A stretch of 64,000 nt of DNA from Hymenobacter baengnokdamensis (GCF_008728635.1 NZ_CP044285.1:806001-870000); one strand, 5' to 3'; positions 9,223-19,565 are shown, counted from the first letter of the stretch. Translations and numbers: made by a program. The notes: generated from the sequence alone by a model not told the origin.

Positions 9223-10137
9223 TTAAATCGGCACGTTGACGTGGCGCTCGGCGTGGTACGACGAGCGTACCAGCGGGCCGCTTTCGACGTACTTCAGGCC
9301 GCGCCGCAGGCCTTCTTCCTTGTATTGTGCAAATACTTCGGGGTGGATAAACTCGGCTACTTCGAGGTGGCGCTTGGTGGGCTGCAGGTACTGGCCCAGG
9401 GTAAGAATGTCGAGGCCATTGGCTACGAGGTCATCCATCGCCTGGTGTACTTCGTCGGCTTTCTCGCCCAGGCCCAGCATAATGCCCGACTTGGTGCGGT
9501 GCCCGGCCAGCTTGGTGCGCCGGATTTGCTCCAGCGAGCGGTCGTACTTGGCCTGGGGGCGCACCAGGCGGTAGAGGCTGCCCACAGTTTCCATGTTGTG
9601 CGAAATCACTTCCTGGCCGCCCGAAATCATCACGTCGAGGGCTTCCCAGTTGGCTTTCACATCGGGGATTAGCGTTTCGATGGTGGTTTCGGGGCTCAGC
9701 TGCTTGGTGAAGACGACAGTATCGCGCCACACGCTGGCCCCGCGGTCTTTCAGCTCGTCGCGGTTTACGGAGGTAAGCACGGCGTGCTTTACTTTCATAA
9801 GGGCAATGGCTTCGGCCACGCGCCGGGGCTCGTCGAGGTCGAGCTCGGTGGGGCGGCCCGTGGCCACGGCGCAAAACGAGCACGAGCGGGTGCACACATT
9901 ACCCAGAATCATAAACGTGGCCGTGCCCGCGCCCCAGCACTCGCCCATATTGGGGCAGTTGCCCGACTCACATATCGTATGCAGCTTGTGCTCATCTACC
10001 AGCTTGCGCACGGCGGCGTAGTCGGGGCCAATGGGCAGCTTCACGCGCAGCCAGTCGGGCTTGCGCAGGCGGGCCGGCGCCACGGGCGCAATTGGTTCGG
10101 CCTGAATAATGGGCAGAGAGAGCAGCAGGGTATCCAT
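9223..10137 (-). CDS. lipA: Lipoyl synthase
   Basis: 304 aa. Radical-SAM enzyme that inserts two sulfurs into protein-bound octanoyl groups. Both iron-sulfur sites are visible: [12 protein letters not shown] (Cys 56, 61, 67) for the auxiliary cluster and CTRSCSFC (Cys 82, 86, 89) for the radical-SAM cluster. The C-terminal serine of the auxiliary site is in VRSSYHAE. Length is normal. It serves GcvP/GcvH and the pyruvate dehydrogenase complex (pdhA at 61 kb). lipB is not present here. Confidence 0.97.
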   Translation of the reverse strand: MDTLLLSLPIIQAEPIAPVAPARLRKPDWLRVKLPIGPDYAAVRKLVDEHKLHTICESGNCPNMGECWGAGTATFMILGNVCTRSCSFCAVATGRPTELDLDEPRRVAEAIALMKVKHAVLTSVNRDELKDRGASVWRDTVVFTKQLSPETTIETLIPDVKANWEALDVMISGGQEVISHNMETVGSLYRLVRPQAKYDRSLEQIRRTKLAGHRTKSGIMLGLGEKADEVHQAMDDLVANGLDILTLGQYLQPTKRHLEVAEFIHPEVFAQYKEEGLRRGLKYVESGPLVRSSYHAERHVNVPI

Positions 10138-10204
10138 ACAGTAAAGTTAACTGGGAATTCAGGATGAAGCCGGTCAGGGAAGGGCAGGCCAGCCCTCACC
10201 AGCC

Positions 10205-11053
10205 TCAGTTGCGGTGCCCCAGGTACAGCGTCAGGTAAACGGAGGGGAAAAACTGGCTGTTGAGCGTGTTGGGGTCTACCAGCGGCGGCGTCAGAATAGT
10301 CATGCGCTGGGTAAAGCCTTCTAGCAGAAACCCCACCTCGGCTCCGGCCACCGCATCGCGGTAGCGCCCATACTCAAAGCTGAGGGCGCCCCGGATGTGT
10401 GCACCCGGCACAATCTTGGTTTGGCCAATGCCGCTGAAGAGCGGCGCCCGGTCGTATATCCAGCGGCCATTGTCGGCTTCGTGCTTCGCCGGGTCGTAGG
10501 GCTCATCGGTGAGCACATCATTTACGCCATAGCTGCCGTTGCGCTTCGCATCGTAGTCGTAGCTGATAACATAGGGCATGAGCAGCCCCAGCGAAGGCCC
10601 GGCGCTCAGCAGCCCGTTTACCTGCACCCCGGCATCGGCGGCCTTGCGAAACAGGATGCGCTGGATGCCCACCGAAGGCCGCAGCACAAAGGCGTAGTTG
10701 GCCTTGAAGCGCTTAAAGCTGCCGCCGGTTTCGCCATTGGTATAATTTTCTTCCTTGGGGTTTTTCAGCGATACGCCTTCCAGGCTCCAGAAGCGCAGCC
10801 AGCGCTCGTCGAGCACCCGGGCCACGCGCACACTCACGCCGCCAATAAGGCCGCCCTGGGTGTTAAAATTTATTCCGTATATAGTTTCTTTTGTATATGA
10901 TTGCTCATCGGAGGGCATGGTTTGCGGAGCAGCCTCGATAGCAGGCCCCGTCGGTCGAGGCGTAGTAGTGGCCGGCGCCTGGGCGTGAGCCTGGCGAGCC
11001 CAGGCGGTACCGAGCGCCAGGCAAGCAGCGGCAATGACGTGCGTCTTGTTCAT
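10205..11053 (-). CDS. Outer-membrane beta-barrel-like protein, unknown
   Basis: 282 aa from the ATG at 11053, which opens a signal peptide ending AHAQA. The mature protein alternates short hydrophobic and polar stretches (GGVSVRVARV, FVLRPSVGIQ, HIRGALSFEYG, YLTLYLG near the end) like a small outer-membrane barrel. No named family is recognised. It lies upstream of lipA on the same strand with 67 bases between them, so readthrough into lipA is possible. Divergent from the OsmC gene. Confidence 0.6.
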   Translation of the reverse strand: MNKTHVIAAACLALGTAWARQAHAQAPATTTPRPTGPAIEAAPQTMPSDEQSYTKETIYGINFNTQGGLIGGVSVRVARVLDERWLRFWSLEGVSLKNPKEENYTNGETGGSFKRFKANYAFVLRPSVGIQRILFRKAADAGVQVNGLLSAGPSLGLLMPYVISYDYDAKRNGSYGVNDVLTDEPYDPAKHEADNGRWIYDRAPLFSGIGQTKIVPGAHIRGALSFEYGRYRDAVAGAEVGFLLEGFTQRMTILTPPLVDPNTLNSQFFPSVYLTLYLGHRN

Positions 11054-11118
11054 AGAGGAATCAAAAATACCTTGTCGGGCAGCTTTCGCCACCATGCGCT
11101 TTGCTAACGCTGCCGGGG

Positions 11119-11126
11119 TAGCTTTG
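11119..11126 (+). promoter_or_regulatory. -7 box TAGCTTTG, OsmC gene
   Basis: Exact TAnnTTTG, with TTTG at 11100-11103 as a possible -33 element (15-base spacer, a little short). The box ends only 4 bases before the ATG at 11131, so transcription would start at or inside the start codon. Confidence 0.4.
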
Positions 11127-11130
11127 TAGT

Positions 11131-11550
11131 ATGAGCACGTCCCACACCACCGCTACCGCCCGCTACGAGGGCCACCTGCGCACCGAAGCTACGCATACTG
11201 CTTCGGGCACCGTTATCCAAACCGATGCCCCGGTTGATAACCACGGGCGCGGCGAAGCGTTTTCGCCGACCGACCTCGTGGGTACTGCCCTGGGCACCTG
11301 CATTCTGACGACGATGGCTATCGTGGCCGAGCGCCATCAGCTAAATCTGGTAGGTAGTTCGTTTAAGATGGAAAAAATTATGAGCCCTGAGCCGCCGCGC
11401 CGCATTGCGCAGCTCAATGTTGAGCTGCACCTGCCCGCTGCCCTCAGCCCCGCCGACCGCACCCTGATGGAGCGAACGGCGCACACCTGCCCGGTTGCCC
11501 TGAGCCTGAACCCGGAAATACGGCAAGAGGTTCGGTTTGTGTACGAGTAA
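11131..11550 (+). CDS. OsmC/Ohr-family protein
   Basis: 139 aa. OsmC-type thiol peroxidases reduce organic hydroperoxides with a two-cysteine site. Here the first cysteine is in LGTCILTTMA (about residue 54) and the second in HTCPVALSLNP (about 117), matching the family spacing. PTDLVGTALGTC is the usual helix start. The closest type is YhfA/OsmC-like rather than Ohr; substrate not determined. Cytoplasmic, single gene. Confidence 0.88.
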   Translation: MSTSHTTATARYEGHLRTEATHTASGTVIQTDAPVDNHGRGEAFSPTDLVGTALGTCILTTMAIVAERHQLNLVGSSFKMEKIMSPEPPRRIAQLNVELHLPAALSPADRTLMERTAHTCPVALSLNPEIRQEVRFVYE

Positions 11551-12006
11551 CTCGTTAATAGCTAACGGGTAAAGATGAATGATTCGTGATTTCCGCGCCT
11601 TGCCCGGCGTAGAAGTCCCGAATCATTTCTGCTTGCTTAGCCCGGCGCAACAAAGCCGGGGCCCCACCTCACTGGCCGGCACCTCAGCGCCGTGGCGCCC
11701 GAACTATACTTGCCGAGCGCCTTTGCCCCAACCACCGGGCAAAGCACCGGGGCTTTCAGCCGCTACTGCGCGGCCCGCCTGGCAGGCGGGCCGCGCTTTT
11801 TTGGGCCTTATCCCACTTGCTACGTGCGGCCAGCCGGGCATTTACTACGATTCCACTATTATCAGCTATCACAATCGTTTTCGCATTGGATTAGGGCATT
11901 TATTTAACCTACAATTAGTTGCAAGCAGGAGTTTCGCCTTACTTTTAGTCGTATCCCGGCTGGCTCCGAGCTTATGCGGGTGTTTGGTTTCGCTTTCTTC
12001 ACCCCT
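11551..12006. other. Intergenic region, no gene seen
   Basis: 455 bases before the GH3 gene. Open frames here lack codon bias and similarity to anything recognised. No strong hairpin or promoter consensus was found. The last 150 bases are AT-richer and are the likely promoter area of the glycosidase. Confidence 0.5.
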
Positions 12007-14685
12007 ATGAAACTCCCCCACGCCCTTCTCGGCCTGCTCTTACTCACGGGCAGCAGTACGCTGCCGGCGGTCCATTCGATGGTGCCGCTACCTGCCCGGC
12101 CCGCCGAATTTCCGTTTCAGAACCCCGACCTGCCTATCGACCAGCGGGTTGATGACCTGGTGGGCCGCCTCACGCTGCCCGAGAAGGTATCGCAGATGCT
12201 GAATAATTCACCGGCTATCGACCGGCTGGGCATTCCGGCCTACAACTGGTGGAACGAGGCGCTGCACGGCGTGGCCCGCACAAGTATGAAAACGACGGTG
12301 TTTCCGCAGGCCATCGGCATGGCGGCTACCTTCGACAAGGACGCGATGCTGACCATGGCAACTATCACTTCGGATGAGGCGCGGGCCGTGCACCAGGAAT
12401 ACGTGCGGCGCGGCGAGCGCGGTATCTACCAGGGCCTTACCTTCTGGACGCCCAACATCAATATCTTCCGCGACCCGCGCTGGGGCCGGGGCCAGGAAAC
12501 CTACGGCGAAGACCCCTACCTGACCGGCCAGCTGGGTTCGGCACTGGTGAAGGGCTTTCAGGGTGACGACCCGAAGTACCTGAAAATCACGGCCTGCGCC
12601 AAGCACTTTGCCGTGCACAGCGGCCCCGAGCAGCTGCGCCACGTATTTGATGCCAAAATCAGCGACTACGACCTCTGGGACACGTACCTGCCTGCTTTTC
12701 GCGACCTGATTGTGGATGCCAGGGTGGCCGGCGTGATGTGCGCCTACAATGCCTACGCCGGGCAGCCGTGCTGCGGCAGCGACATCCTGATGAACAACAT
12801 TTTATATAAGAAATGGCAGTTTAAGGGCTACGTCACCTCCGACTGCGACGGGCTCAACGACTTCTGGCAGCACCACAAGACCGACCCCGACGCGGCGACT
12901 GCCGCCGCCAACGCCGTGTTGCACGGCACTGATATTGAGTGCGCTACGGGAAAGTTATTCACCTATAACTCGCTGCTCGAATCGGTGCAGAAGAAGCTCA
13001 TTACCGAGGAGCAGTTGAATGTATCGGTGAAGCGGCTCTACAAAATCAGGTTTCAGCTGGGTATGTTTGACCCGGTAGAGCGCGTCAGGTACGCCCAAAT
13101 TCCGATGAGCGTGGTCGAGAGCGCGCCGCACCAGGCCCACGCCCTGAAAATGGCGCGTGAGTCGGTGGTGCTGCTCAAGAATGACAACCACACGCTGCCG
13201 CTACGCAAAGACCTGAAGAAAATAGCCGTGCTCGGCCCCAATGCCGACAACGAAAGCGTGCAGCTCGGCAACTATAACGGCTTCCCTACCCACCCCGTAA
13301 CGCCGCTCGAAGGCATCCGCAACAAGTTGGGCCAGAACGCGATAGTAACGTACATCCAGGGCGTTGACTACGCCAGCAATACGGTGTATGAGCCGCTCGA
13401 TATCAACAAGAATCTGGCTTATAACGGGCAGCCCGGCTTCCGGGCCGAATACTTTAAAAACCCCAACCTGGAAGGCCCGCCGGTGGCCACGCAGCAGGAA
13501 GCCGGCCTCGACCGCTACCTGGCCAACGTGAAAATGGAGATTGTGAAGGGCTTGCCTTCCGAGAATATCTCAGCGCGCTACCTCACCACGTTTACGCCCG
13601 AGAAAACCGAGCAGCTAGCCCTGCAAATAACCGGCGACGATGGCTACCGCTTGTTTATTGATGGCAGGCTGGTAATTGATGCCTGGAACGGGCGCGGGGT
13701 GTCGACCAACCAGTACGTGCTGCCCGTGACGGCCGGCAAGTCATTGGCTGTCAAGCTGGAGTACGTGCAGAACGTGAGCCGCAGCATCCTCAGGTTCACG
13801 GGCGCGCACGTGGTGCCGATGAACGCGGCCAACATCCTGGCCCAGGTAAAAGATGCCGATGCTATCGTGTTCGTGGGCGGCATCTCGCCCCGGCTCGAAG
13901 GCGAGGAAATGAAGGTAGATGTGCCCGGCTTCAGCGGCGGCGACCGCACGAGCATTGCGTTGCCCAGGGTGCAAACCGACCTGATGAGAGTATTGCATAC
14001 CACGGGCAAGCCAGTAGTATTCGTCATGATGACCGGCAGCGCCATCGCCTGCCCCTGGGAAGCTGCCAACCTGCCGGCCATCGTTAATACCTGGTACGGC
14101 GGGCAGGCCGCCGGCACGGCCCTGGCCGACGTGCTGTTTGGCGACTACAACCCCGCTGGCCGCCTGCCGGTGACGTTTTACAAGTCGGAAAGCCAGCTGC
14201 CGGCCTTCGACAACTACAGCATGGAAGGCCGCACTTACCGCTATTTCAAGGGCGTGCCGCTCTACCCTTTCGGCTACGGCCTGAGCTACACATCGTTTAA
14301 ATATAGTAAATTTACTATATTATCCAAACCCCAAACCGGCCAGCCCATCGCGCTAAGCGTGGAAGTGCAGAACGCCGGCCCGCGCGCCGGCGATGAGGTG
14401 GTGCAGCTGTACGTGCGGCACCCCGACGGCCAGGGCCGCACGGCGCTGCACGCGCTGGCCGGCTTTCGGCGCGTAAGCCTGGCTCCCGGCCAAACCCAGA
14501 CGGTGCAGTTTACGCTGACGCCGCGGCAGCTTTCGCGCCTCGATGCTCAGGCCCGGCGCGTGGAGCTGGCCGAGCAGGTGCAGCTTTTTGTGGGCGGCGG
14601 CCAGCCGCTGGCCGCTGAGGCAGCTGCCGGCAAAGTGCTGAAAGCCAACCTGGCGCTGACGGGCCAGCGCGTGCTGATTGATTAA
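12007..14685 (+). CDS. Glycoside hydrolase family 3 beta-glycosidase with PA14 insert
   Basis: 892 aa from the ATG at 12007, which begins the signal peptide. GH3 N-terminal barrel with YNWWNEALHGVAR, the FxxPNIN segment and the nucleophile in GYVTSDCDG (first Asp, about 279). The C-terminal alpha/beta sandwich begins near VVLLKNDNHTLPL. A PA14 domain (about 477-610, FRAEYFKNPNLEG to ITGDDGYRLFIDG) is inserted in it, and a fibronectin-III-like domain ends the protein (GDEVVQLYVRHP). The WWNEALHG form is typical of beta-xylosidase/arabinosidase members. Exported, acts on plant-type oligosaccharides. No SusC/SusD pair is nearby. Confidence 0.93.
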   Translation: MKLPHALLGLLLLTGSSTLPAVHSMVPLPARPAEFPFQNPDLPIDQRVDDLVGRLTLPEKVSQMLNNSPAIDRLGIPAYNWWNEALHGVARTSMKTTVFPQAIGMAATFDKDAMLTMATITSDEARAVHQEYVRRGERGIYQGLTFWTPNINIFRDPRWGRGQETYGEDPYLTGQLGSALVKGFQGDDPKYLKITACAKHFAVHSGPEQLRHVFDAKISDYDLWDTYLPAFRDLIVDARVAGVMCAYNAYAGQPCCGSDILMNNILYKKWQFKGYVTSDCDGLNDFWQHHKTDPDAATAAANAVLHGTDIECATGKLFTYNSLLESVQKKLITEEQLNVSVKRLYKIRFQLGMFDPVERVRYAQIPMSVVESAPHQAHALKMARESVVLLKNDNHTLPLRKDLKKIAVLGPNADNESVQLGNYNGFPTHPVTPLEGIRNKLGQNAIVTYIQGVDYASNTVYEPLDINKNLAYNGQPGFRAEYFKNPNLEGPPVATQQEAGLDRYLANVKMEIVKGLPSENISARYLTTFTPEKTEQLALQITGDDGYRLFIDGRLVIDAWNGRGVSTNQYVLPVTAGKSLAVKLEYVQNVSRSILRFTGAHVVPMNAANILAQVKDADAIVFVGGISPRLEGEEMKVDVPGFSGGDRTSIALPRVQTDLMRVLHTTGKPVVFVMMTGSAIACPWEAANLPAIVNTWYGGQAAGTALADVLFGDYNPAGRLPVTFYKSESQLPAFDNYSMEGRTYRYFKGVPLYPFGYGLSYTSFKYSKFTILSKPQTGQPIALSVEVQNAGPRAGDEVVQLYVRHPDGQGRTALHALAGFRRVSLAPGQTQTVQFTLTPRQLSRLDAQARRVELAEQVQLFVGGGQPLAAEAAAGKVLKANLALTGQRVLID

Positions 14686-14713
14686 TTAGAGGGGTTTTGG
14701 GGTTAGTGGACAG

Positions 14714-14739
14714 TTGGCAGTAGCGCGCGCTACTGCCAA
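14714..14739. repeat. Perfect 26-bp palindrome
   Basis: TTGGCAGTAGCGC followed directly by its reverse complement, between the convergent GH3 and uvrA genes. Together with the next hairpin it may end transcription from both sides. Confidence 0.5.
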
Positions 14740-14747
14740 TCCCGCCT

Positions 14748-14826
14748 GTCATGCTGAGCTTGCGAAGCATCTTATCGCCGCAGAACGATTCGTTCAAACG
14801 TGATAAGATGCTTCGCAAGCTTAGCA
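14748..14826. repeat. Dispersed hairpin repeat, 25-bp arms
   Basis: Bases 14752-14776 and 14802-14826 are complementary with one mismatch (TGCTGAGCTTGCGAAGCATC core). One arm recurs at 26-46 near the left end, so this is a family and not a one-off terminator. It sits between convergent genes. Confidence 0.6.
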
Positions 14827-14857
14827 CAACAACCCCAGGGGTGCCAGGGCCTACAAA

Positions 14858-17800
14858 CTACGCGCTAGCGTACTTGCTCGTCTTCAGCTCCTCGGCCAGG
14901 AAGCGGCTGGTGTGGCCTTTGCCGGCTTTGGCCACCTGCTCGGGTGTACCCTGGGCCACGATGGTGCCACCGCCCGCACCGCCTTCGGGGCCAATGTCGA
15001 TGACGTGGTCGGCCACCTTGATGAGGTCGAGGTTGTGCTCGATGATGAGCACGGTGTTGCCCTTGTCGGCGAGCTTGTGCAGCACGTCGGCCAGGTGGCG
15101 AATATCCTCAAAGTGCAGGCCGGTGGTGGGCTCGTCGAGGATGTAGAAGGTCTTGCCGGTGTCCTTTTTACTCAGCTCGGTGGCCAGCTTCACGCGCTGG
15201 GCTTCGCCGCCCGAGAGCGTAGTAGCCTGCTGACCCAGTGTGAGATAGCCCAGCCCAACATCGGCCAATGTCTTGATTTTGCGCAGGATACGCGGCTGAA
15301 ACTCAAAGAACTCTACCGCTTTTTCCACCGTCATATCGAGCACGTCGGTAATACTCTTGCCTTTAAAGCGCACTTCCAGCGTCTCGCGGTTGTAGCGGCG
15401 GCCCTTGCAGGTTTCGCAGGGCACGTGCACGTCGGGCAGGAAGTTCATCTCGATGGTGCGGATGCCCGCGCCTTCGCAGGTTTCGCAGCGCCCCCCGCGC
15501 ACGTTGAACGAGAAGCGGCCCGGCCCGTAACCGCGAATTTTGGCCTCCGCCATCTCGGCAAACAGCTGCCGGATTTCGGTAAACACGCCGGTGTAAGTAG
15601 CGGGGTTCGAGCGCGGCGTGCGGCCGATGGGCGACTGGTCGACCTCAATCACCTTGTCAATCAGCTCCAGGCCTTCGAGGCTGCCGTAGGCAAGGGGCTC
15701 GCGGTGAGCATTGAAAAAGTGCTGATTCAGAATTGGATACAGCGTGTCGTGAATGAGCGACGATTTGCCCGAGCCCGACACGCCCGTGACGGCGATGAGC
15801 TTGCCGAGCGGAAATTTAGCCGTTACATTCTTGAGGTTGTGGCCTTTGGCACCTTTCAGCACCAGAAAATTGCCTTCGCCCTCGCGCTTCTTTTTGCGCA
15901 GCTCAATGTTGCGCTTGCCGCTCAGGTAGTCGGAGGTAAGCGAGCCGGAGTTGAAGATAGCTTCGGGCGTGCCCTCGGCCACGATGTGGCCGCCGTGGAT
16001 GCCCGCGCCGGGGCCGATGTCGAGCACATGGTCGGCGTGCAGTATCATATCCTTGTCGTGCTCCACCACAATCACCGAGTTGCCGATGTCGCGCAGGTGC
16101 TGCAAGGCTTTGATTAAGCGCTCATTATCGCGCTGGTGCAGGCCGATGCTGGGCTCGTCCATGATGTAGAGCACCCCCACGAGCTGGGTACCAATCTGGG
16201 TAGCCAGCCGGATGCGCTGGCTCTCGCCCCCGCTGAGCGTCCGCACCGAGCGATGCAGGCTAAGGTAGTCCAACCCCACTTCCAGCAAAAAGCCGATGCG
16301 CTTGCGGATTTCCTTGAGCAGCTCGCGGGCAATGAGGTTCTGGCGCTCGCTCAGGCGGTCTTCCAGGCCCACGAACCAGGCCGCCAGCTCGTTGATATCC
16401 AGCACCGAAAGCTCGCCGATGTGCCGGTCGCCCAGCTTGAAGTGCAGGCTTTCCTTTTTGAGGCGGTAGCCCTCGCACACCGGGCAGGTCTGGGCCTGGG
16501 TGTACTGCTGAATCCACTCCCGGATGTTGTCCGACTCCGAGTCCATCTGCCGGCGCAGGAAGGGAATAATACCTTCGAACGGCTCAGTATAAACGGCCTT
16601 GGCATCATCGGCATCGTCTTGGCTGATGCCGTGCAACAGGCGCTTCAGCAGCTCCGCATCGAGCTTCTCGATGGGCGTGTTGAGGCTGGCCTTGTGCTTT
16701 TTGAGAATGAGCTGAAGCTGTTGAAATATCCAAATGTCACGATACTCCCCCAGCGGCGCGATGGCGCCCCGGCTGATGCTCAGCTTGGGGTCCGGAATAA
16801 CGGTTTCTTCAGTTATCTGCTGCACCTCGCCCAGGCCGGCGCAGTGTGGGCACGCGCCGTAGGGCGAGTTGAAGCTGAACGTGTTAGGGGCCGGGTCGTC
16901 GTAGGCGATACCGGTTTCGGGGTCCATCAAAAAGCGTGAAAAAAACTGCGGCTTGCCCTTCTCGCCCTTCGCGTCGGGGTCGAGCACGAGCATGGTACCC
17001 TTGCCGTGCGTGAGCGCATTCTGCACCGAGCCGGAGAGGCGAAACCGGTCTTCTTCTTTCACCACCAGCCGGTCAATCACGATTTCAATATCGTGAATTT
17101 TATATCTGTCGACCTGCATCTTGGGTGTGATGTCGAGCAGTTCGCCATCGACGCGCACCTTGGTAAAGCCCAGCTTGGCAATCTTCTGAAAATCTTCGCG
17201 ATAATGTCCTTTTCGGCCCTTCACTACCGGGGCCAGCACCACCAGCTTGCGGTTCTCAAAATGCCGCAGGATATAGTTGATAATCTGGTCATCGCTCTGC
17301 CTAATCATCTTCTTACCGGTGGCATAGCTGTAGGCTTCGGCAGTGCGGGCATACAGCAGGCGCAGGAAGTCGTATATCTCGGTAATGGTGCCGACCGTGG
17401 AGCGCGGGTTGCGCGAGGTCGTTTTTTGCTCAATGGAGATTACCGGCGACAAGCCTTCGATTTTATCAACATTCGGCCGCTCCAGCCCGCCCATGAAGGA
17501 GCGGGCGTAGGCCGAAAACGTCTCCATGTAGCGCCGCTGGCCTTCGGCATAAATAGTATCGAAGGCTAGGCTCGACTTGCCCGAACCCGATATACCCGTG
17601 AAAACCACCAGCTTACCCCGCGGAATACGTACCGACACGTTTTTGAGGTTGTGCTCACGCGCCCCATACACCTCAATGAACGGCGCTTCGGCCTCGGCAC
17701 CCACCAGGGGGGCGCTGGCAGCAGGTGGCAAGGCGGCGGGCGTCTGATGCACCTCGGCCACGGCCAGGCCGGCGGGCGCGGGCAGTTGGCCCACGGGCAG

Positions 17801-17971
17801 GTTGTGCCGCAGGTCGGCCGCCTGCTTTTCAGCCACTTCTACTAGCTTATCTTCGGTAGCAGAGGTCAGGACTTGGGCCGCGTCGGCGGCCGGTTTAGCG
17901 GCTTTTTTAGGAGCGGCCTTAGGTTTTTTCGGAGCAGGGGCCACGGGAGCGGCAGCCGTTTTTTTAGCCAT
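14858..17971 (-). CDS. uvrA: Excinuclease ABC subunit A
   Basis: 1037 aa from the ATG at 17971 ([12 protein letters not shown]); canonical UvrA is about 940. DNA-damage sensor of nucleotide excision repair. Two ABC ATPase modules: Walker [10 protein letters not shown] and GVSGSGKSS; signatures LSGGESQRI and LSGGEAQRV. The zinc modules are visible as CPHC, CPVC and CETC/CETC pairs. The first 100 residues are a Lys/Ala/Pro-rich, histone-H1-like low-complexity extension absent from E. coli UvrA. A TACCTTTG box lies 22 bases upstream. uvrB and uvrC are not in the window. Confidence 0.97.
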   Translation of the reverse strand: MAKKTAAAPVAPAPKKPKAAPKKAAKPAADAAQVLTSATEDKLVEVAEKQAADLRHNLPVGQLPAPAGLAVAEVHQTPAALPPAASAPLVGAEAEAPFIEVYGAREHNLKNVSVRIPRGKLVVFTGISGSGKSSLAFDTIYAEGQRRYMETFSAYARSFMGGLERPNVDKIEGLSPVISIEQKTTSRNPRSTVGTITEIYDFLRLLYARTAEAYSYATGKKMIRQSDDQIINYILRHFENRKLVVLAPVVKGRKGHYREDFQKIAKLGFTKVRVDGELLDITPKMQVDRYKIHDIEIVIDRLVVKEEDRFRLSGSVQNALTHGKGTMLVLDPDAKGEKGKPQFFSRFLMDPETGIAYDDPAPNTFSFNSPYGACPHCAGLGEVQQITEETVIPDPKLSISRGAIAPLGEYRDIWIFQQLQLILKKHKASLNTPIEKLDAELLKRLLHGISQDDADDAKAVYTEPFEGIIPFLRRQMDSESDNIREWIQQYTQAQTCPVCEGYRLKKESLHFKLGDRHIGELSVLDINELAAWFVGLEDRLSERQNLIARELLKEIRKRIGFLLEVGLDYLSLHRSVRTLSGGESQRIRLATQIGTQLVGVLYIMDEPSIGLHQRDNERLIKALQHLRDIGNSVIVVEHDKDMILHADHVLDIGPGAGIHGGHIVAEGTPEAIFNSGSLTSDYLSGKRNIELRKKKREGEGNFLVLKGAKGHNLKNVTAKFPLGKLIAVTGVSGSGKSSLIHDTLYPILNQHFFNAHREPLAYGSLEGLELIDKVIEVDQSPIGRTPRSNPATYTGVFTEIRQLFAEMAEAKIRGYGPGRFSFNVRGGRCETCEGAGIRTIEMNFLPDVHVPCETCKGRRYNRETLEVRFKGKSITDVLDMTVEKAVEFFEFQPRILRKIKTLADVGLGYLTLGQQATTLSGGEAQRVKLATELSKKDTGKTFYILDEPTTGLHFEDIRHLADVLHKLADKGNTVLIIEHNLDLIKVADHVIDIGPEGGAGGGTIVAQGTPEQVAKAGKGHTSRFLAEELKTSKYASA

Positions 17972-17993
17972 GCGGGCAAATCGGAGGAACAAG

Positions 17994-18001
17994 CAAAGGT
18001 A
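17994..18001 (-). promoter_or_regulatory. -7 box TACCTTTG, uvrA
   Basis: Exact TAnnTTTG on the minus strand, 22 bases before the chosen uvrA ATG. Supports that start over the longer frame, whose start would lie almost on the box. Confidence 0.45.
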
Positions 18002-18531
18002 CGCGAACGGCTAGCCGGGGGTGGCAGAAACCCGAAAGTTTCCTTCCCGCCCCCGAGTGGCAGGCCGATTGCTGCTAACAAGCTTAGGCGGTGTTTGGTG
18101 CGGCGCTTTTTCTCTTTCTTTATTGCGCCGCTGGCGCCAGCTCTTCCCGGACCGCCTGCTTCCTGCTTTTCCCTCACTTATGCGCTTTCCTTTTTGGCTT
18201 CGCCCGCCATCCTACTGGCTCGCTGGCGCAACTGCCAGCGCTGGCTTTTCAAGGCAAATCGGAGATTACGCTGGAGAGAGTCTCTAACCCTTCCAATGAT
18301 AAGCACCGGGCGCAACTGCAACACAACAGCCTGCTTATCAAGCAGAATTGGAGTAGCTTATCGGCATCTGGCCGGAAGCTGGCTACTATATAAGATGGCC
18401 TTAATCAGTCCGTCACCTGCTCCGCTACCTCTTGCGCAAGGTCAAAAGCTGGGCGGCTACGTATAAGCCACATGTTCTTTTCCTGGCAGCCTCCTTGCCA
18501 GGCCAGCGCCATCACCTGGATTTTCTTTCTC
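18002..18531. other. Intergenic region, no gene seen
   Basis: About 530 bases between uvrA and the first secreted paralog. The open frames are proline- and arginine-rich noise. No hairpin with a T-tract and no RNA gene was recognised. It probably holds the promoters of both flanking divergent genes. Confidence 0.45.
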
Positions 18532-18966
18532 ATGAACTTACTTCACAAAACGGCTTCGCTCGGCCTGCTGAGCGCCCTGGCTTTTGCCGCCGCCCCGGCA
18601 CAGGCGCAGATTAACGTCAACATCAACACCGCCCCGCCGGTGGTAGTTGGGGCTCCGGCCAACGCTCAGTACTACTACATTCCCGAAGCCAATGCCTATT
18701 ACGATGTGCCGGGCCGCCGCTACCTCGTGCAGCGCAATGGCAAATGGGAGCGCCACGAGCGCCTCGAAGGCTACGACTCGCGCAATTTCCACCCGCAGTA
18801 CATCGACTATCGCGGCGACTCGCCCTGGACGTACAACCGGGGAGGCAACCCCCACGGCCTGCCCCCCGGCCAGGCGAAGAAAATGTATCGCGACGGTGAT
18901 GGCCACGGCCACGATGACGACCATGGCCACGGCAAAGACCACGACCGGGGCCACGACCACGACTAG
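18532..18966 (+). CDS. Secreted YYYxPE-motif protein, His/Asp-rich tail (paralog 1 of 3)
   Basis: 144 aa from the ATG at 18532; signal peptide ending AQAQI. The mature core (about 40-105) reads QYYYIPEANAYYD, YLVQRNGKW, then NFHPQYIDYRGDSPW. This core is shared with the two following genes. The C-terminal 40 residues are dominated by His, Asp, Gly and Lys (GHGHDDDHGHGKD), a likely metal-binding or polyelectrolyte tail. Family not recognised. It has its own terminator, so it is transcribed separately from the paralogs. Confidence 0.7.
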   Translation: MNLLHKTASLGLLSALAFAAAPAQAQINVNINTAPPVVVGAPANAQYYYIPEANAYYDVPGRRYLVQRNGKWERHERLEGYDSRNFHPQYIDYRGDSPWTYNRGGNPHGLPPGQAKKMYRDGDGHGHDDDHGHGKDHDRGHDHD

Positions 18967-18997
18967 GCAAGCGTTAGCTTACGTGTTGTATAGTCTC

Positions 18998-19024
18998 AAA
19001 AAGCGCCCATCAGGCGCTTTTTTT
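18998..19024 (+). terminator. Rho-independent terminator, paralog 1
   Basis: AAAAAGCGCC, a 5-base loop, GGCGC and a run of seven T. Follows the stop at 18966. Confidence 0.8.
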
Positions 19025-19167
19025 GGTAGCGGATGACTGGCCTAGCTGGTCGGCAGAATGAAATGCTTAGTCTGTAAAATAGCCAGACTTATCGAATCTG
19101 CGTGCCTTCAGGCATCCATTTTGTTGTGACACAAGTATTCTGTTCAACCTTTTCCCCCATTTCCACC

Positions 19168-19545
19168 ATGAACTACCGCCCGCAGATTTTTGCTTTTGTA
19201 TTTGGCGCTTTCGCCGCATTGGCTGCTCCGGCTGCCCACGCCCAGGTTGGCGTTAATGTGCAGATTGGCCACCCCGCCTGGGGGCCCGCCGTGCCCGCTG
19301 GTGCGCAGTACTACTACGTACCCGAGATAGATGGCTACTACGACCTGGCTGCCCGCAACTACATTGTGCAGCGCAATGGCCGCTGGGTGCCGATGGCTGT
19401 AGTGCCGGGCTATAACACGGCCAACTTTCACCCGGTGGTAGTAGACTATCGCGGCCGGCAGCCCTGGGTGCAGTATCGCGACCACCATGCCCGTTATTAC
19501 CGCCCGGCAGACATGCGCCACGACCACGACAGAGGTCGTCGCTAA
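19168..19545 (+). CDS. Secreted YYYxPE-motif protein (paralog 2 of 3)
   Basis: 125 aa from the ATG at 19168; signal peptide ending AHAQV. Same core as its neighbours: QYYYVPEIDGYYD, YIVQRNGRW, NFHPVVVDYRGRQPW. The tail is short and mixed-charge (MRHDHDRGRR). After the signal peptide it has VNVQIGHPAWGPAVPAG, which matches paralog 3 (VNIGLPAWGPPVPQG), so paralogs 2 and 3 are the closer pair. Function unknown; periplasmic or surface. Confidence 0.7.
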   Translation: MNYRPQIFAFVFGAFAALAAPAAHAQVGVNVQIGHPAWGPAVPAGAQYYYVPEIDGYYDLAARNYIVQRNGRWVPMAVVPGYNTANFHPVVVDYRGRQPWVQYRDHHARYYRPADMRHDHDRGRR

Positions 19546-19565
19546 GCACTATGCCTGCAAGGTTG

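Noticed and set aside
11579..12006. Open frames before the GH3 gene
   Set aside because: No signal, domain or codon bias; the real start of the glycosidase is the ATG at 12007.
12007..14685. Polysaccharide utilisation locus around the GH3 gene
   Set aside because: No SusC/SusD-like or regulator genes are adjacent; it is an isolated glycosidase here.
17873..18466. Open frames in the uvrA-paralog gap
   Set aside because: Partly antisense to the uvrA Lys/Ala/Pro tail and rich in Arg/Pro; no start context or similarity.
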